From Bacillota bacterium (lineage in GTDB: Bacteria; Bacillota; Clostridia; DSM-8532), in assembly GCA_022702935.2 (NCBI GenBank), contig JAKIML020000075.1:1-41026 (forward strand): a stretch of 41,026 bases of DNA. The letters are read 5' to 3'. The translations under genes were made by a program, and so were the position numbers. This document shows positions 15,756-24,258 of this stretch, piece by piece (the stretch's first letter is position 1; each line of letters opens with the position of its first letter). Below the pieces are notes generated by a model. The model searched no databases. It was not told the DNA's origin and saw only the letters and a program-made list of their open reading frames with translations.

Positions 15756-16474
15756 CCCACTGTGGCGGCATAAATGGCAAAGGTCTCTTTGCCGTCAGCA
15801 CCCACTACACGGTTGAGCTCATCATCGTCAAAGGCGGCGATGGCACAGGCGCCGGCACCCATGCTTTCTGCGGCAAGATAGAGGTTTTGGCAAACATGGC
15901 CCGCATCCAGGTGCATATAGCGATAGGCGCGCTCCCCATAGCGCCAGGTCATCCGTGCTGCGTCAGCGACCCAGATGAAGGTGACGGCGCTTAAGCCTAT
16001 AAAGGTTTGTCCCAAACAGGCAGCCACCACTTTGTCAGTGATATCCGCATCCCTGTTTATTTCTACGAGCTTATGCTCCAGAGCCAGATAGCGGTATAAG
16101 CCGGGCTCAAGGCCTTCAACCTTATTGATCAAAAGATAGGTCTCAAAGGCATGGCGGCACCCTGCCGAAGGAACTGTCCGAAGGGTTGCCGAGGGGGCGA
16201 CCTTCTTAACACCCTGGGTGGTCCAGAGCAGGAAGGTCAGCTCCTCAATGGTGAGGGGTGTTTCGGCATACTTTCTTAAGCTTCTTCGGTTAGTGATAAG
16301 GTTTAACAGTGCGGAATCAGCATTCAGGCTTTCAACCTGGGGCAGGTTAATCAGCGGAAGCGAAAGGTCATAGGGCCTTTCAAAGGGAGGCTGGGGAAGG
16401 CCGCTGGACTGCCCTGTCTCACCCAAATACTGATATTTGGTATATTCCATAAAGATATTTCCGATGTCTTCCAT
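15746..16474 (-). CDS. SagB-type nitroreductase-family oxidoreductase
   Basis: The 242-residue product belongs to the FMN-dependent nitroreductase fold as seen in SagB/ThcOx dehydrogenases: NRRSLRKYAETPLTIEELTFLLWTTQG near residue 60, then a short TVPSAGCRHAFETYLL segment, GLYRY, and HLDAGHVCQNLYLAAESMG (about 185-203). Members oxidise or reduce small molecules or thiazoline/oxazoline peptides; no peptide-modification partners (SagC/D) are present, so a stand-alone redox role is more likely. The ATG at 16474 has AGGAGG eight bases upstream; the longer frame to 16504 lacks a site. It converges with the aldo/keto reductase gene. Confidence 0.85.
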   Translation of the reverse strand: MEDIGNIFMEYTKYQYLGETGQSSGLPQPPFERPYDLSLPLINLPQVESLNADSALLNLITNRRSLRKYAETPLTIEELTFLLWTTQGVKKVAPSATLRTVPSAGCRHAFETYLLINKVEGLEPGLYRYLALEHKLVEINRDADITDKVVAACLGQTFIGLSAVTFIWVADAARMTWRYGERAYRYMHLDAGHVCQNLYLAAESMGAGACAIAAFDDDELNRVVGADGKETFAIYAATVGKK

Positions 16475-16706
16475 AGTAATCCTCCTGGAAAAGTAAATCT
16501 CCATCCATCTTATGTTAAAAAACGGCTGTTTTCAAGCGGAAAAGAGATTGTTTTAGTATTGTAAAATAGCTTATATTGCTATTTACAGGCGAAAGAGTGC
16601 ACGAAAGGAGCCCCCATAATGCTTTGCATTTTACTGTAGGGAAACTTATAATGTTTATGGAGAAAAATCAAATTTATAAACCAATGAAGATAGGAGCGTA
16701 CATAAA

Positions 16707-17579
16707 GTGAATACAATAACCCTTGAAAGCGACAGGCTCTCGGTTGTTTTTTCATCCCCCGGCGCATTTTATGCCGGTTCCCGCTTTGACTGGACGGGCT
16801 TTATCACCGATATTACCTTGGACGGTAAGCATACCTTCTGTGTGGATGAATCCCTCATCCCCGGTGTAGGAACTGGCGGAAGGGGGCTGTGCAATGAGTT
16901 TGGCATACATGAGCCCATTGGTTACGATGAGGCGCAGATTGGGGAGTGCTTCCCGAAACTGGGCATCGGCCTTTTAAAAAGGAGGGCTCCGGAGGAATAC
17001 CGGTTTTGGGAGCCCTATGAGATAACCCCTGCACTGGTTGAGGTGATTACAAAGGAAAACCGCGTCAGCTTTATATCCAATTCTCCCGAGTGCAATGGAT
17101 ACAGTGCCGTATTAAGAAAGGACTTTACGGTGGAGCACAACCTTATGACGGTGGCATATTCGTTGACCAACACCGGTAAAAAGACATTGAGCACCACTGA
17201 GTATATCCATAATTTCGTAAACATTGATGGCAAAGGCGTGGGCCCCCATACATTATTATCCTTCTCATTTGCGCTCCATGGGGAGGCCGTGCCCGAAGTC
17301 TTCACGGTATATGAAAACACCATCGGTTTTAAGGCCATCCCCGACCAGGAATTTTACTGGGCCCCCAAGGGTTATGAGGGAGAGAAAGCCTGTTCCTGGA
17401 CTCTGTTGGATAAGGAGACGGGGGTGGGGTTGAAGGAATCCTGTGATTTCCCGCCATTGAGAGTAGGTATCTGGGGTAAGGCCCATGTTATCAGTCCCGA
17501 GCTTTTCATTGACATTCATGTAAATCCCGGCGAGACCTTAACCTGGACCCGGTCCTATGAATTCTTTGTTCAGAAGTAA
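16707..17579 (+). CDS. Aldose-1-epimerase-like (galactose mutarotase fold) protein
   Basis: The 290-residue product looks like a mutarotase-fold beta-sandwich protein: AGSRFDWTGFITDITLDGK at the start, FCNEFGIHEPIGY-like and FPKLGIGLL stretches, LTNTGKKTLSTTEYIHNFVNIDG in the middle, and IDIHVNPGETLTWTRSYEF at the end. Such proteins bind sugars; whether this one is an epimerase is open, because the usual catalytic His/Glu pair cannot be assigned with confidence (His residues near 170-180 are candidates). The GTG start lies 10 bases after TAGGAG. A terminator follows at 17607-17637. Confidence 0.7.
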   Translation: MNTITLESDRLSVVFSSPGAFYAGSRFDWTGFITDITLDGKHTFCVDESLIPGVGTGGRGLCNEFGIHEPIGYDEAQIGECFPKLGIGLLKRRAPEEYRFWEPYEITPALVEVITKENRVSFISNSPECNGYSAVLRKDFTVEHNLMTVAYSLTNTGKKTLSTTEYIHNFVNIDGKGVGPHTLLSFSFALHGEAVPEVFTVYENTIGFKAIPDQEFYWAPKGYEGEKACSWTLLDKETGVGLKESCDFPPLRVGIWGKAHVISPELFIDIHVNPGETLTWTRSYEFFVQK

Positions 17580-17606
17580 ATGTGATAATATCATAGACCA
17601 AAAAGA

Positions 17607-17637
17607 AAAGCTGCTTTCAATGGAAGGCAGCTTTTTT
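17607..17637 (+). terminator. Terminator of the mutarotase-like gene
   Basis: AAAGCTGC (17607-17614) pairs with GCAGCTTT (17627-17634), followed by more T residues. A second weaker hairpin, GCAATTT/AAATTGC, is at 17720-17740. Confidence 0.8.
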
Positions 17638-17773
17638 GCGCCAACGAGGCACAAGGATACTTGAGCACAAAAACCTGGTCTAGGGGGGTATTTTCATCAT
17701 ATTAACATGGCTCCCCCATGCAATTTCATTGCAAAATTGCTCATTTTTTAATGTTTATTGCTCTTTTTTGGTT

Positions 17774-18628
17774 TTATGGCTTGGCGTTTCGATATTGAAG
17801 GGGCGTAACGCCATATTTTCTTTTAAAGCATTGGGCAAAATGGGTTCGGTTGACGAATCCGCATCGGGTCGCAATTTCATCCAGGGAATAATCATTGTTG
17901 TCCAGATGCTGCAGGGCCTTCTGGAGTCTTACATCCAGCAGATAAGCATGGGGTGTGGTTCCGGTTTGGGCCTTAAAGATTCTGATGAAGTGATATCGGC
18001 TTAAAGCCAGCTCTTTGCACAGGTCGTCCAAAGTTATATCTGCATTGTAATAGTGATGGATATACTCCTTGGCCTGCTCCACATAATTATAGTTCTGGCC
18101 CATGCTTTTTTCAGGCTGCCGGTTCAGATGGCTTTCACGAATAAGCTGGATAATGAATTCGGTGAGCTTGGATTGGGCCATCAATTCATAACCCGGATAC
18201 TTAAGCTCCAGTTCAGCAAAGATGCTCTGGGCATATGAAAAGAGGGCAGGGCTGTAGGGAAAATTCAACGATTTATCGATGCGAGCCTGGGGCGAGATGC
18301 TGTTTAAAATCTCATTGAATCGTTCCTTTGCAAGGGTCAACTGAAAATAATCAGCCTGGGTGGTTCCCTGATTCTTGCAGCTAAGAAGGACATCGGGCGG
18401 AAGGACTATGGCTGTTTTCCGTGTAAAGGAATAGTCTCTTCGATTGATGGTCAGGGGCGGTGGCATGAGCGGAATCAGGCAGATATGATAATCCTCATTA
18501 TAATGCTCGGGGATGACAACAAATTCGCTGGCCCTGATGATCATAAGATCCTGCGAATAGTGCATAGTGACTTTTTCTATGGTCTGCGATGGCAGTTCCA
18601 TTTTCACAAACTGAGAAAACTTAGGCAT
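17774..18628 (-). CDS. AraC-family transcriptional regulator
   Basis: The 284-residue product has an N-terminal sensor domain (about 1-170, with strands such as HICLIPLMPPP and YSFTRKTAIVLPPDVLL) and a C-terminal AraC double helix-turn-helix (about 185-284: ITLDDLCKELALSRYHFIRIFKAQTG and YSLDEIATRCGFVNRTHFAQCFKRKYGVTPLQYR). The start at 18628 is chosen because it follows GGGGTGGGGGAT and because the promoter TTGTAA-17-TATAAT (18696-18668) leaves no room for the earlier in-frame starts. Its target genes are not evident; no sugar operon is divergently placed. Confidence 0.85.
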   Translation of the reverse strand: MPKFSQFVKMELPSQTIEKVTMHYSQDLMIIRASEFVVIPEHYNEDYHICLIPLMPPPLTINRRDYSFTRKTAIVLPPDVLLSCKNQGTTQADYFQLTLAKERFNEILNSISPQARIDKSLNFPYSPALFSYAQSIFAELELKYPGYELMAQSKLTEFIIQLIRESHLNRQPEKSMGQNYNYVEQAKEYIHHYYNADITLDDLCKELALSRYHFIRIFKAQTGTTPHAYLLDVRLQKALQHLDNNDYSLDEIATRCGFVNRTHFAQCFKRKYGVTPLQYRNAKP

Positions 18629-18667
18629 TTTATCCCCCACCCCAATGCCTTGAAACATTATGGCCTC

Positions 18668-18696
18668 ATTATACTTGGTTTTTATTGGGTTTACAA
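18668..18696 (-). promoter_or_regulatory. Promoter of the AraC gene
   Basis: On the minus strand, TTGTAA (18696-18691), a 17-bp spacer, then TATAAT (18673-18668). It fixes the translation start of the AraC gene downstream of 18660. Confidence 0.65.
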
Positions 18697-18901
18697 CGGT
18701 GTAAATCGGGTTTAACGCCTCATACACCGATTCCAAATATTTCTATTTTTCATAAAATGCTCCGCAGCGTCCCCATAACATGTGATCTTGCCACTGCAAA
18801 GCGCACCTTTTTCCCACCAAATTCTTAAAAGATTCTCAAAGCTCGGCGATTGCATCTTCATATTTTGAAAGTCGAATTAAGATAAAAACTTTTACATATG
18901 C

Positions 18902-18938
18902 AAAAACCCCTGACAGTTGCTTTACCAACCGCCAGGGG
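18902..18938 (-). terminator. Terminator of the perR-rubrerythrin operon
   Basis: A 13-bp stem with two G-U pairs (18938-18926 with 18919-18907; GGGG at one end, CCCC at the other) followed on the minus strand by TTTTTG. Confidence 0.8.
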
Positions 18939-18958
18939 CGACAATTCTGCGTTATGTA

Positions 18959-19510
18959 TTATTTACCGAAATATCTCTTGAGTAAACCTGCGAACGCAGC
19001 GCCGTGTCTTGCTTCGTCCTTGCACATCTCATGCACGGTGTCGTGGATGGCGTCATAGTTGAGTTCCTTTGCTCTCTTGGCGAGATCCAGCTTACCCTGG
19101 CATGCGCCGTGCTCGGCATCCACTCTGGCCTTCAGGTTGGCCTCAGTGCTGGGCATAACGACTTCGCCTAAAAGCTCAGCAAACTTGGCGGCGTGTTCGG
19201 CCTCTTCAAATGCGATGCGCTTGTAAGCCTCGGCCACCTCAGGATAGCCTTCACGATCGGCTTGCCTGCTCATTGCCAGATACATACCTACTTCGGTGCA
19301 CTCACCCATGAAATTCATCTTTAAGCCCTCTACAACCTCAGGATCCAATCCCTTAGCAACACCAATCTTGTGCTCATCGGCCCAGGTTAAGGGAGCGTCT
19401 TGTGCAGCCTCGTTGAACTTCTCTCTGGGAGCCTTGCATTGAGGGCATTTTTCGGGTGCCTCATCACCGTAATGTACATAACCGCATACTGAACAAACAA
19501 ATTTCTTCAT
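18959..19510 (-). CDS. Reverse rubrerythrin (rubredoxin domain first)
   Basis: The 183-residue product carries a rubredoxin-like Fe(Cys)4 domain at the N-terminus (Cys6, Cys9, Cys22, Cys25) and a ferritin-like diiron domain after it, with ligand motifs [20 protein letters not shown] and [11 protein letters not shown]. In classic rubrerythrin the order is the opposite; this order is that of the reverse rubrerythrins of Clostridia, which reduce hydrogen peroxide and oxygen. It sits 45 bases after perR in one minus-strand operon under a Per box, so induction by peroxide is expected. GGAGGT precedes the ATG. A strong terminator follows. Confidence 0.92.
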   Translation of the reverse strand: MKKFVCSVCGYVHYGDEAPEKCPQCKAPREKFNEAAQDAPLTWADEHKIGVAKGLDPEVVEGLKMNFMGECTEVGMYLAMSRQADREGYPEVAEAYKRIAFEEAEHAAKFAELLGEVVMPSTEANLKARVDAEHGACQGKLDLAKRAKELNYDAIHDTVHEMCKDEARHGAAFAGLLKRYFGK

Positions 19511-19555
19511 GTGTCATACCTCCACTTTTCTTCTTATTTTTAAATGCGACAGCAT

Positions 19556-19951
19556 TTATTTGCAATGTTTACAGAGCCCCTTGGCGTAATACTGGATTTC
19601 ACGAATCTCCAGATCTTCGTGGGCCTTGGGCATGGGAAGGGGGCCATCAAAATACAGATCCACAATCCGTCCGCAGTTATCGCACCTGAAATGGCCGTGG
19701 GTTGAGATATCCGCGTCATAACGCTTTTCTTTTTCATCAATACTGATAAGCTTTACAACACCGCTGTTAAGAAACAACTCCATGGTGTTATAGACCGTTG
19801 TCTTTGACAGCGTAGGCATCTCCTTGACCAGATTCCCATAAATCATATCCACGGTGGGGTGATTTTTGTGGGTCATCATATAATCCAATATTCTGATACG
19901 GGAATAGGAGGGCTTAATGTTGTGCTCTTTTAAATAAGTGGCTATATCCAT
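19556..19951 (-). CDS. perR: Peroxide-responsive repressor, Fur family
   Basis: The 131-residue product has a Fur-type winged helix (HNIKPSYSRIRILDYMMTHKNHPTVDMIY, LSKTTVYNTMELFLNSGVV) and a metal-binding half with two CxxC pairs for structural zinc (CDNC and CKHC). The regulatory-site pattern THGH...IVD keeps Asp where PerR has Asp104 and Fur usually has Glu, which supports PerR. AAGGAGAG lies about seven bases before the ATG at 19951; a longer frame to 19972 would start before this site. It is first in the operon with rubrerythrin, and a perfect 23-bp Per-type palindrome covers its transcription start, so it should repress itself. Confidence 0.88.
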   Translation of the reverse strand: MDIATYLKEHNIKPSYSRIRILDYMMTHKNHPTVDMIYGNLVKEMPTLSKTTVYNTMELFLNSGVVKLISIDEKEKRYDADISTHGHFRCDNCGRIVDLYFDGPLPMPKAHEDLEIREIQYYAKGLCKHCK

Positions 19952-19984
19952 AGCGGCTCTCCTTCCTGCCAATGTTGTGGTTTC

Positions 19985-20036
19985 AAATTTGTAATGATTA
20001 CAAATTTATAATAAACCCAGTGCCTTAATTTGTCAA
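19985..20036 (-). promoter_or_regulatory. perR-rubrerythrin promoter and Per box
   Basis: On the minus strand TTGACA (20036-20031), a 17-bp spacer and TATTAT (20013-20008) are followed at once by a perfect 23-bp palindrome (19985-20007) whose core TTGTAATGATTACAA matches the Per box TTATAATNATTATAA in 13 of 15 positions. Confidence 0.85.
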
Positions 20037-20061
20037 CACCTATTTTAAAAATAATTAGTAA

Positions 20062-20075
20062 GGTAAACGTTAACC
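20062..20075. promoter_or_regulatory. LacI-type operator-like palindrome
   Basis: GGTAAACGTTAACC is a near-perfect palindrome with a central CG, typical of LacI-family sites. It lies about 160 bp before the GH130 promoter. Nothing else is evident in 20076-20230. Confidence 0.45.
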
Positions 20076-20230
20076 TAAATTATACGGGTGGGAATTTCTC
20101 TTTATCGAATGGCTTAGAAAGCGTTTAAATATGCCAATTTCATGAGTTTACAGTGACATTAAGCACACCGACTACAAAAGCAAAAAAGGAATATCTCAGG
20201 CTAATAAAGAATAAAAATTACTAAATAAGT

Positions 20231-20260
20231 GTTTACATTAACTTAAAATATATGTATCAT
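20231..20260 (+). promoter_or_regulatory. Promoter of the mannoside phosphorylase operon
   Basis: TTTACA (20232-20237), 17-bp spacer, TATCAT (20255-20260). GTTTACATTAAC (20231-20242) overlaps the -35 and resembles the half-sites of the palindrome at 20062, so the two may be bound by the same LacI-type repressor. Confidence 0.55.
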
Positions 20261-20307
20261 ATAAATAAGATGTAAACCCACAAAGGCTGGAATGAAAGGA
20301 TATCATA

Positions 20308-21504
20308 ATGTTTAAAGAGGCTTTCCAAAAGGAGTTTGACAAGTACGAGGCGCTGATTGCACGAAAAAATGTCAAATGTGAAGCGTACAACGGGATTTTT
20401 GATCGCTATAAATACCCTGTTCTGACGCATCAACATGCCCCGCTCATATGGCGCTATGACTTTAGTGAGACGGATAACCCCTTCTTTATGGAGAGACTGG
20501 GCATCAATGCGGTCTTTAACTCCGGTGCCATCTATCTTGGCGGAAGGTTCTACCTGGTGGCCAGGGTGGAAGGCTGGGACAGAAAAAGCTTCTTTGCGGT
20601 GGCTGAAAGTGAGAGCGGTGTGGATGGTTTTCGTTTTTGGGATTATCCCGTCGTTCTTCCCGATCTCTATCCCGAAGAGGCCAATGTCTATGACATGCGC
20701 CTGACCCTCCATGAGGACGGCTGGATCTATGGCGTGTTTTGCTCCGAGAGCAAGGATCCGGATGCCCCGCCGGGTGATCTCTCCTCTGCCATTGCCAAGG
20801 CCGGGATTGTGAGAACCAAGGACCTTAAGCATTGGGAGCGTCTTCCCAACCTTGTGACGGTTTCGCCCCAGCAGCGGAATGTGGTGCTGCACCCCGAGTT
20901 TGTCCAGGGTCAGTATGCCTTCTACACCAGGCCCCAGGACGGGTTTATTGATACGGGAACGGGAGGGGGTATTTGCTTTGGGTTATGCAAGGACATTACC
21001 AACCCTGTGATTAAAGAAGAGATTCTGGTCAGCCCACGGCAGTATCACACCATTACTGAAGTCAAGAACGGTGCCGGAGCGGTTCCCATCAAAACCGAGA
21101 AGGGCTGGATACATATAGCCCATGGCGTTCGCAACACCGCCGCAGGCCTAAGATATGTGCTCTATCTGTTTGTCACTGATTTAAAGGAGCCCTGGAAGGT
21201 CATTGCCGCACCGGGCGGGTATCTCATTGCACCGCGGGGTGCCGAGCGTGTGGGGGATGTGTCCAATGTCACCTTCTCCAATGGTGCGGTTGCCCTTGAT
21301 AACGGTGAGGTTTTCATTTACTATGCTTCCTCCGACACAAGGCTCCATGTGGCCACAACAACCATAGGCAGGCTTCTGGATTATGCCTTTAATACGCCCG
21401 AGGATCCCTTGCGTTCGGCGGACTGTGTTCGGCAGCGGGTTGCGCTTATTGAGAAAAATCTTAAGATGTTGAAAGACGGAGACCAGGTTTATAATAAAGA
21501 GTAA
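20308..21504 (+). CDS. 4-O-beta-D-mannosyl-D-glucose phosphorylase, GH130_1-type
   Basis: The 398-residue product is a five-bladed propeller enzyme of family GH130. The motif NVYDMRLT (126-133) carries Asp129, the position of the catalytic acid in subfamily 1, followed by [11 protein letters not shown]. Other family marks are [12 protein letters not shown] near 65-76 and [19 protein letters not shown] near 254-272. The enzyme phosphorolyses mannosyl-beta-1,4-glucose to alpha-mannose 1-phosphate and glucose in the cytoplasm. It is first of three genes, followed after 39 bases by a second GH130 enzyme and then manA. The usual partner, cellobiose 2-epimerase, is not here. Confidence 0.88.
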   Translation: MFKEAFQKEFDKYEALIARKNVKCEAYNGIFDRYKYPVLTHQHAPLIWRYDFSETDNPFFMERLGINAVFNSGAIYLGGRFYLVARVEGWDRKSFFAVAESESGVDGFRFWDYPVVLPDLYPEEANVYDMRLTLHEDGWIYGVFCSESKDPDAPPGDLSSAIAKAGIVRTKDLKHWERLPNLVTVSPQQRNVVLHPEFVQGQYAFYTRPQDGFIDTGTGGGICFGLCKDITNPVIKEEILVSPRQYHTITEVKNGAGAVPIKTEKGWIHIAHGVRNTAAGLRYVLYLFVTDLKEPWKVIAAPGGYLIAPRGAERVGDVSNVTFSNGAVALDNGEVFIYYASSDTRLHVATTTIGRLLDYAFNTPEDPLRSADCVRQRVALIEKNLKMLKDGDQVYNKE

Positions 21505-21543
21505 TTGTAATGGGCCAGCATTTGCCCGGAAAGGAAGTATAAG

Positions 21544-22563
21544 ATGAGTGAGGTTAAGATAATAGGGGAGGCCCTCCCAACAATGCCCTGGCAGGACAGA
21601 CCGGAGGGTTCCAGTGAAGTGGTTTGGAGGCATCAGGGAAATCCCCTTATCGGATGGAATCCAACACCCAGCACGGCCAGGATTTTTAACAGTTCTGTAG
21701 CCGCCTATCAGGGAGAATTTATTGGTATTTTCCGAGCTGACCACAGGGATGGCCGGGCCCGTATTCATCTGGGCAAAAGCCCCGACGGTCTGAATTGGAC
21801 CATTGAGGATGAACCCATTCGTTGGGTGGATGAGGCAGGGAATCCCTATCAGCCTAATTATGCTTACGATCCTCGTCTGGTAAAGATTGAGGACACCTAT
21901 TATATCATCTGGTGCACCGACTTCTCAGGTGCCGCTCTGGGTCTTGGAAAGACCAAGGATTTTAAGACCTTTGTCCGTCTTGAAAATCCTTACATACCCT
22001 ATAACCGGAACGGCGTACTCTTCCCCAGAAAAATCAACGGCAACTATGTGATGCTCTGCAGACCCAGCGACGGCGGGCACACCCCCTTCGGCGATATCTT
22101 TTTGAGCGAGAGCCCCGACCTTATCTATTGGGGGCGCCATCGCAAGGTCATGTCCAGCAATGCAGGCGGGTGGTGGCAGGCCACGAAGATTGGAGCCGGC
22201 GCAGTCCCCATTGAGACCACCGAAGGTTGGCTTCTGTTCTATCATGGTGTATCATGGACCTGTAATGGGTTTGTTTACAGTATGGGAGCCGCCCTTCTGG
22301 ATTTGGAGTGCCCCAGCAAGGTACTTTACCGTACCAGGGATTATTTGCTGACTCCTGAGGCATCCTATGAAACGATGGGATTTGTGCCCAATGTGGTCTT
22401 CCCCTGTGCAACCTTGCATGACAGCGATACGGGCAGAATCGCCATATATTACGGTGCCGCCGATACCTACCTGGCTCTGGCCTATTGCAAGGTGGATGAG
22501 CTCATCCGGCACATTAAGAATAACTCAGAGCTGGCTGCCAATGACAATGAGGACTACAGATAG
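21544..22563 (+). CDS. Beta-1,4-mannooligosaccharide phosphorylase, GH130_2-type
   Basis: The 339-residue product is a second GH130 propeller. NYAYDPRLV (105-113) carries Asp109 as the probable catalytic acid, and GAGAVPIETTEGWLLFYHG, NGVLFPRKINGNYVML and IYYGAADTYLALA are the usual landmarks. Subfamily 2 removes mannose from the non-reducing end of beta-1,4-mannooligosaccharides with phosphate, giving mannose 1-phosphate. It has no signal peptide, so it works on imported oligosaccharides. GGAAAGGAAG precedes the ATG; manA follows 58 bases later. Assignment to subfamily 2 rather than a neighbour subfamily is from motif look only. Confidence 0.82.
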   Translation: MSEVKIIGEALPTMPWQDRPEGSSEVVWRHQGNPLIGWNPTPSTARIFNSSVAAYQGEFIGIFRADHRDGRARIHLGKSPDGLNWTIEDEPIRWVDEAGNPYQPNYAYDPRLVKIEDTYYIIWCTDFSGAALGLGKTKDFKTFVRLENPYIPYNRNGVLFPRKINGNYVMLCRPSDGGHTPFGDIFLSESPDLIYWGRHRKVMSSNAGGWWQATKIGAGAVPIETTEGWLLFYHGVSWTCNGFVYSMGAALLDLECPSKVLYRTRDYLLTPEASYETMGFVPNVVFPCATLHDSDTGRIAIYYGAADTYLALAYCKVDELIRHIKNNSELAANDNEDYR

Positions 22564-22621
22564 TCCAGGTTATATCTAAAATTTCTAATCAGGGTACAAC
22601 ATTCTAAGGAGGATTTCATTC

Positions 22622-23704
22622 ATGCAGCATGGTTCGACCCAACTATATCCGCTGACCTTTGAGCCGTATTATAAAAACTACATATGGGGAGGCAGAAGCC
22701 TTGAAAAACTGGGGAAAAGGCTGCCCGAGGGTCCTGTGGCTGAAAGCTGGGAGATTTCGTCCCATGATGATGGAATGAGCATTGTGGCAGAAGGCCCTTT
22801 GGCGGGTAAAAGCCTGAAAGATCTGGTTGGTGACTATTCCCTGAGTTTATTGGGCAGCTTGTGCCAGGAACGGTATGCGGAATGTTTTCCCCTTCTGTTT
22901 AAGCTGATTGACGCCAACGATTGGCTGTCTGTTCAGGTTCATCCCCAGGACGACTATGCCCGGATTCATGAGAATGATTTGGGGAAGACCGAGATGTGGT
23001 ATATTGTAGATGCTCAGCCCGGGGCCCAAATCTATTATGGTCTGACCCATAGGGTCACACGGGAGGAATTAAGGAAGGCTATCGAGGACAAGACCTTGGA
23101 GAACCTTTTAAGAAGCGTTCCAGTCAAGGCCGGGGATTTGTTCTATATCCCTGCAGGGACCATCCATGCGGCAGGGAAGGGGATTATTATTATGGAGGTG
23201 CAGCAAAGCTCCAACGTGACCTACCGCCTCTATGACTATGACCGTAAGAACCCTGACGGGAGCACAAGACCCCTTCATATCCAAAAGGCTCTGGATGTCA
23301 TTGACTATGCCCATGTCACCCGCAACGGGGATGTTGAGGGCTTGGTTTATGAGAAAAACGGCTTGAAGGTTCAGGTGATGATTGCCGATCCCCATTTCTG
23401 TGCTGAGCTGGTGGAACTTGATGAAAGTGCCGAACTGCTGGCCGACGGAAGATCTTTTATGGCCTATACCTTCTTAAGCGGTCAGGCCGAGATTTCATGG
23501 AAAGTGGGGAAGAAAACCCTTTCGGCAGGCCAGTCCGTCCTCATTCCTGCGAGCCTGGGTGAGTATTCTCTGATGGGCAGAGCCAAGGCGCTGCGGGCCT
23601 ATATCGGGGATATTCAGAAGGATATTATCGCGCCGCTGGAGCAGGCAGGCTATAGCCTGGAGGAAATGGCCGCCCATATCGGGGGCTTTGAAAAGGCATG
23701 CTGA
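22622..23704 (+). CDS. manA: Mannose-6-phosphate isomerase, class I
   Basis: The 360-residue product has the type I phosphomannose isomerase cupin with zinc ligands in QVHPQD (105-110, His107), Glu124 (KTEMWY) and His182 (IPAGTIHA), followed by QQSSNVTYRLYDYDR. It interconverts mannose 6-phosphate and fructose 6-phosphate. Behind two mannoside phosphorylases it makes sense as the step that brings mannose into glycolysis, though a phosphomannomutase is needed in between and is not in this window. AAGGAGG lies 8 bases before the ATG. A terminator at 23737-23770 closes the operon. Confidence 0.93.
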   Translation: MQHGSTQLYPLTFEPYYKNYIWGGRSLEKLGKRLPEGPVAESWEISSHDDGMSIVAEGPLAGKSLKDLVGDYSLSLLGSLCQERYAECFPLLFKLIDANDWLSVQVHPQDDYARIHENDLGKTEMWYIVDAQPGAQIYYGLTHRVTREELRKAIEDKTLENLLRSVPVKAGDLFYIPAGTIHAAGKGIIIMEVQQSSNVTYRLYDYDRKNPDGSTRPLHIQKALDVIDYAHVTRNGDVEGLVYEKNGLKVQVMIADPHFCAELVELDESAELLADGRSFMAYTFLSGQAEISWKVGKKTLSAGQSVLIPASLGEYSLMGRAKALRAYIGDIQKDIIAPLEQAGYSLEEMAAHIGGFEKAC

Positions 23705-23736
23705 ACAGGCAGGAATAAAAAATGACAATAAGAATC

Positions 23737-23770
23737 AAAAAAGCCATACCTCAAAAGGTAGGCTTTTTTT
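23737..23770 (+). terminator. Terminator of the mannoside operon
   Basis: AAAAAAGCC and TACCT pair with AGGTA and GGCTTTTTTT across a 4-base loop, with one bulged A. Confidence 0.85.
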
Positions 23771-23797
23771 GTACAATTATTGCGTGTTCTTCAGCGC

Positions 23798-24058
23798 TTA
23801 ATCTTTTTTCAACTGAGAATAGCATTCGGCACAGACATTCTTGCCCTTGTACACCTTAATATCCTTGGCGTTATCACAGAAGATGCAGGCCGGTTCGTAT
23901 TTTTTCAGAACAATGGCCTTATCGTCGGAGTAAAACTCCAAACCGTCTCCAATTTCGATGTCAAGGACGCGTCTTAACTCAATGGGTATAACAATTCTGC
24001 CCAATTGATCAAGACTTCTGATCATACCAGTTGCTTTCATCATACCAGTTGCTTTCAT
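23798..24058 (-). CDS. AbrB-family transition-state regulator with C-terminal Cys pairs
   Basis: The 86-residue product has the AbrB swapped-hairpin DNA-binding domain (IRSLDQLGRIVIPIELRRVLDIEIGDGLEFY, about residues 13-43) and a C-terminal part with two Cys pairs (CIFC and CAEC), as in Clostridial AbrB proteins. Such regulators hold back stationary-phase and sporulation genes. The first 12 residues are a perfect repeat, MKATGM twice, made by an 18-bp tandem duplication of the start region. GGGGGGAAC before the ATG at 24058 serves the upstream copy; the frame to 24079 would start before this site. A promoter lies at 24090-24118. Confidence 0.88.
   Translation of the reverse strand: MKATGMMKATGMIRSLDQLGRIVIPIELRRVLDIEIGDGLEFYSDDKAIVLKKYEPACIFCDNAKDIKVYKGKNVCAECYSQLKKD
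24023..24058. repeat. Perfect 18-bp tandem duplication over the AbrB start codon
   Basis: The 18 bases at 24023-24040 are repeated exactly at 24041-24058. The repeat adds six residues to the N-terminus and keeps the frame. Confidence 0.9.
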
Positions 24059-24089
24059 TTTGTTCCCCCCAAAATCCATATATGTATTG

Positions 24090-24118
24090 ATTTTAAAACT
24101 TATCTCTAATTATGTCAA
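24090..24118 (-). promoter_or_regulatory. Promoter of the AbrB gene
   Basis: On the minus strand TTGACA (24118-24113), 17-bp spacer, TAAAAT (24095-24090). Confidence 0.65.
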
Positions 24119-24258
24119 TCAATGCAAGAAAATTTAATAAAAATACAATATGTGGATATTAAAATAAAAAATGATATCTTAAAAAACACCATCCATTATA
24201 CTATCAAATTCTGGGACATGATACAATAGTGCTAAGGTCCTAAGTTTGGGGTGATTTT

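Noticed and set aside
15746-16474. SagB-type protein as part of a modified-peptide (TOMM) cluster
   Set aside because: No SagC/SagD cyclodehydratase, precursor peptide or export gene is nearby.
17720-17740. GCAATTT/AAATTGC hairpin as a main terminator
   Set aside because: Seven mostly A-T pairs make a weak stem, and a stronger terminator already lies at 17607-17637.
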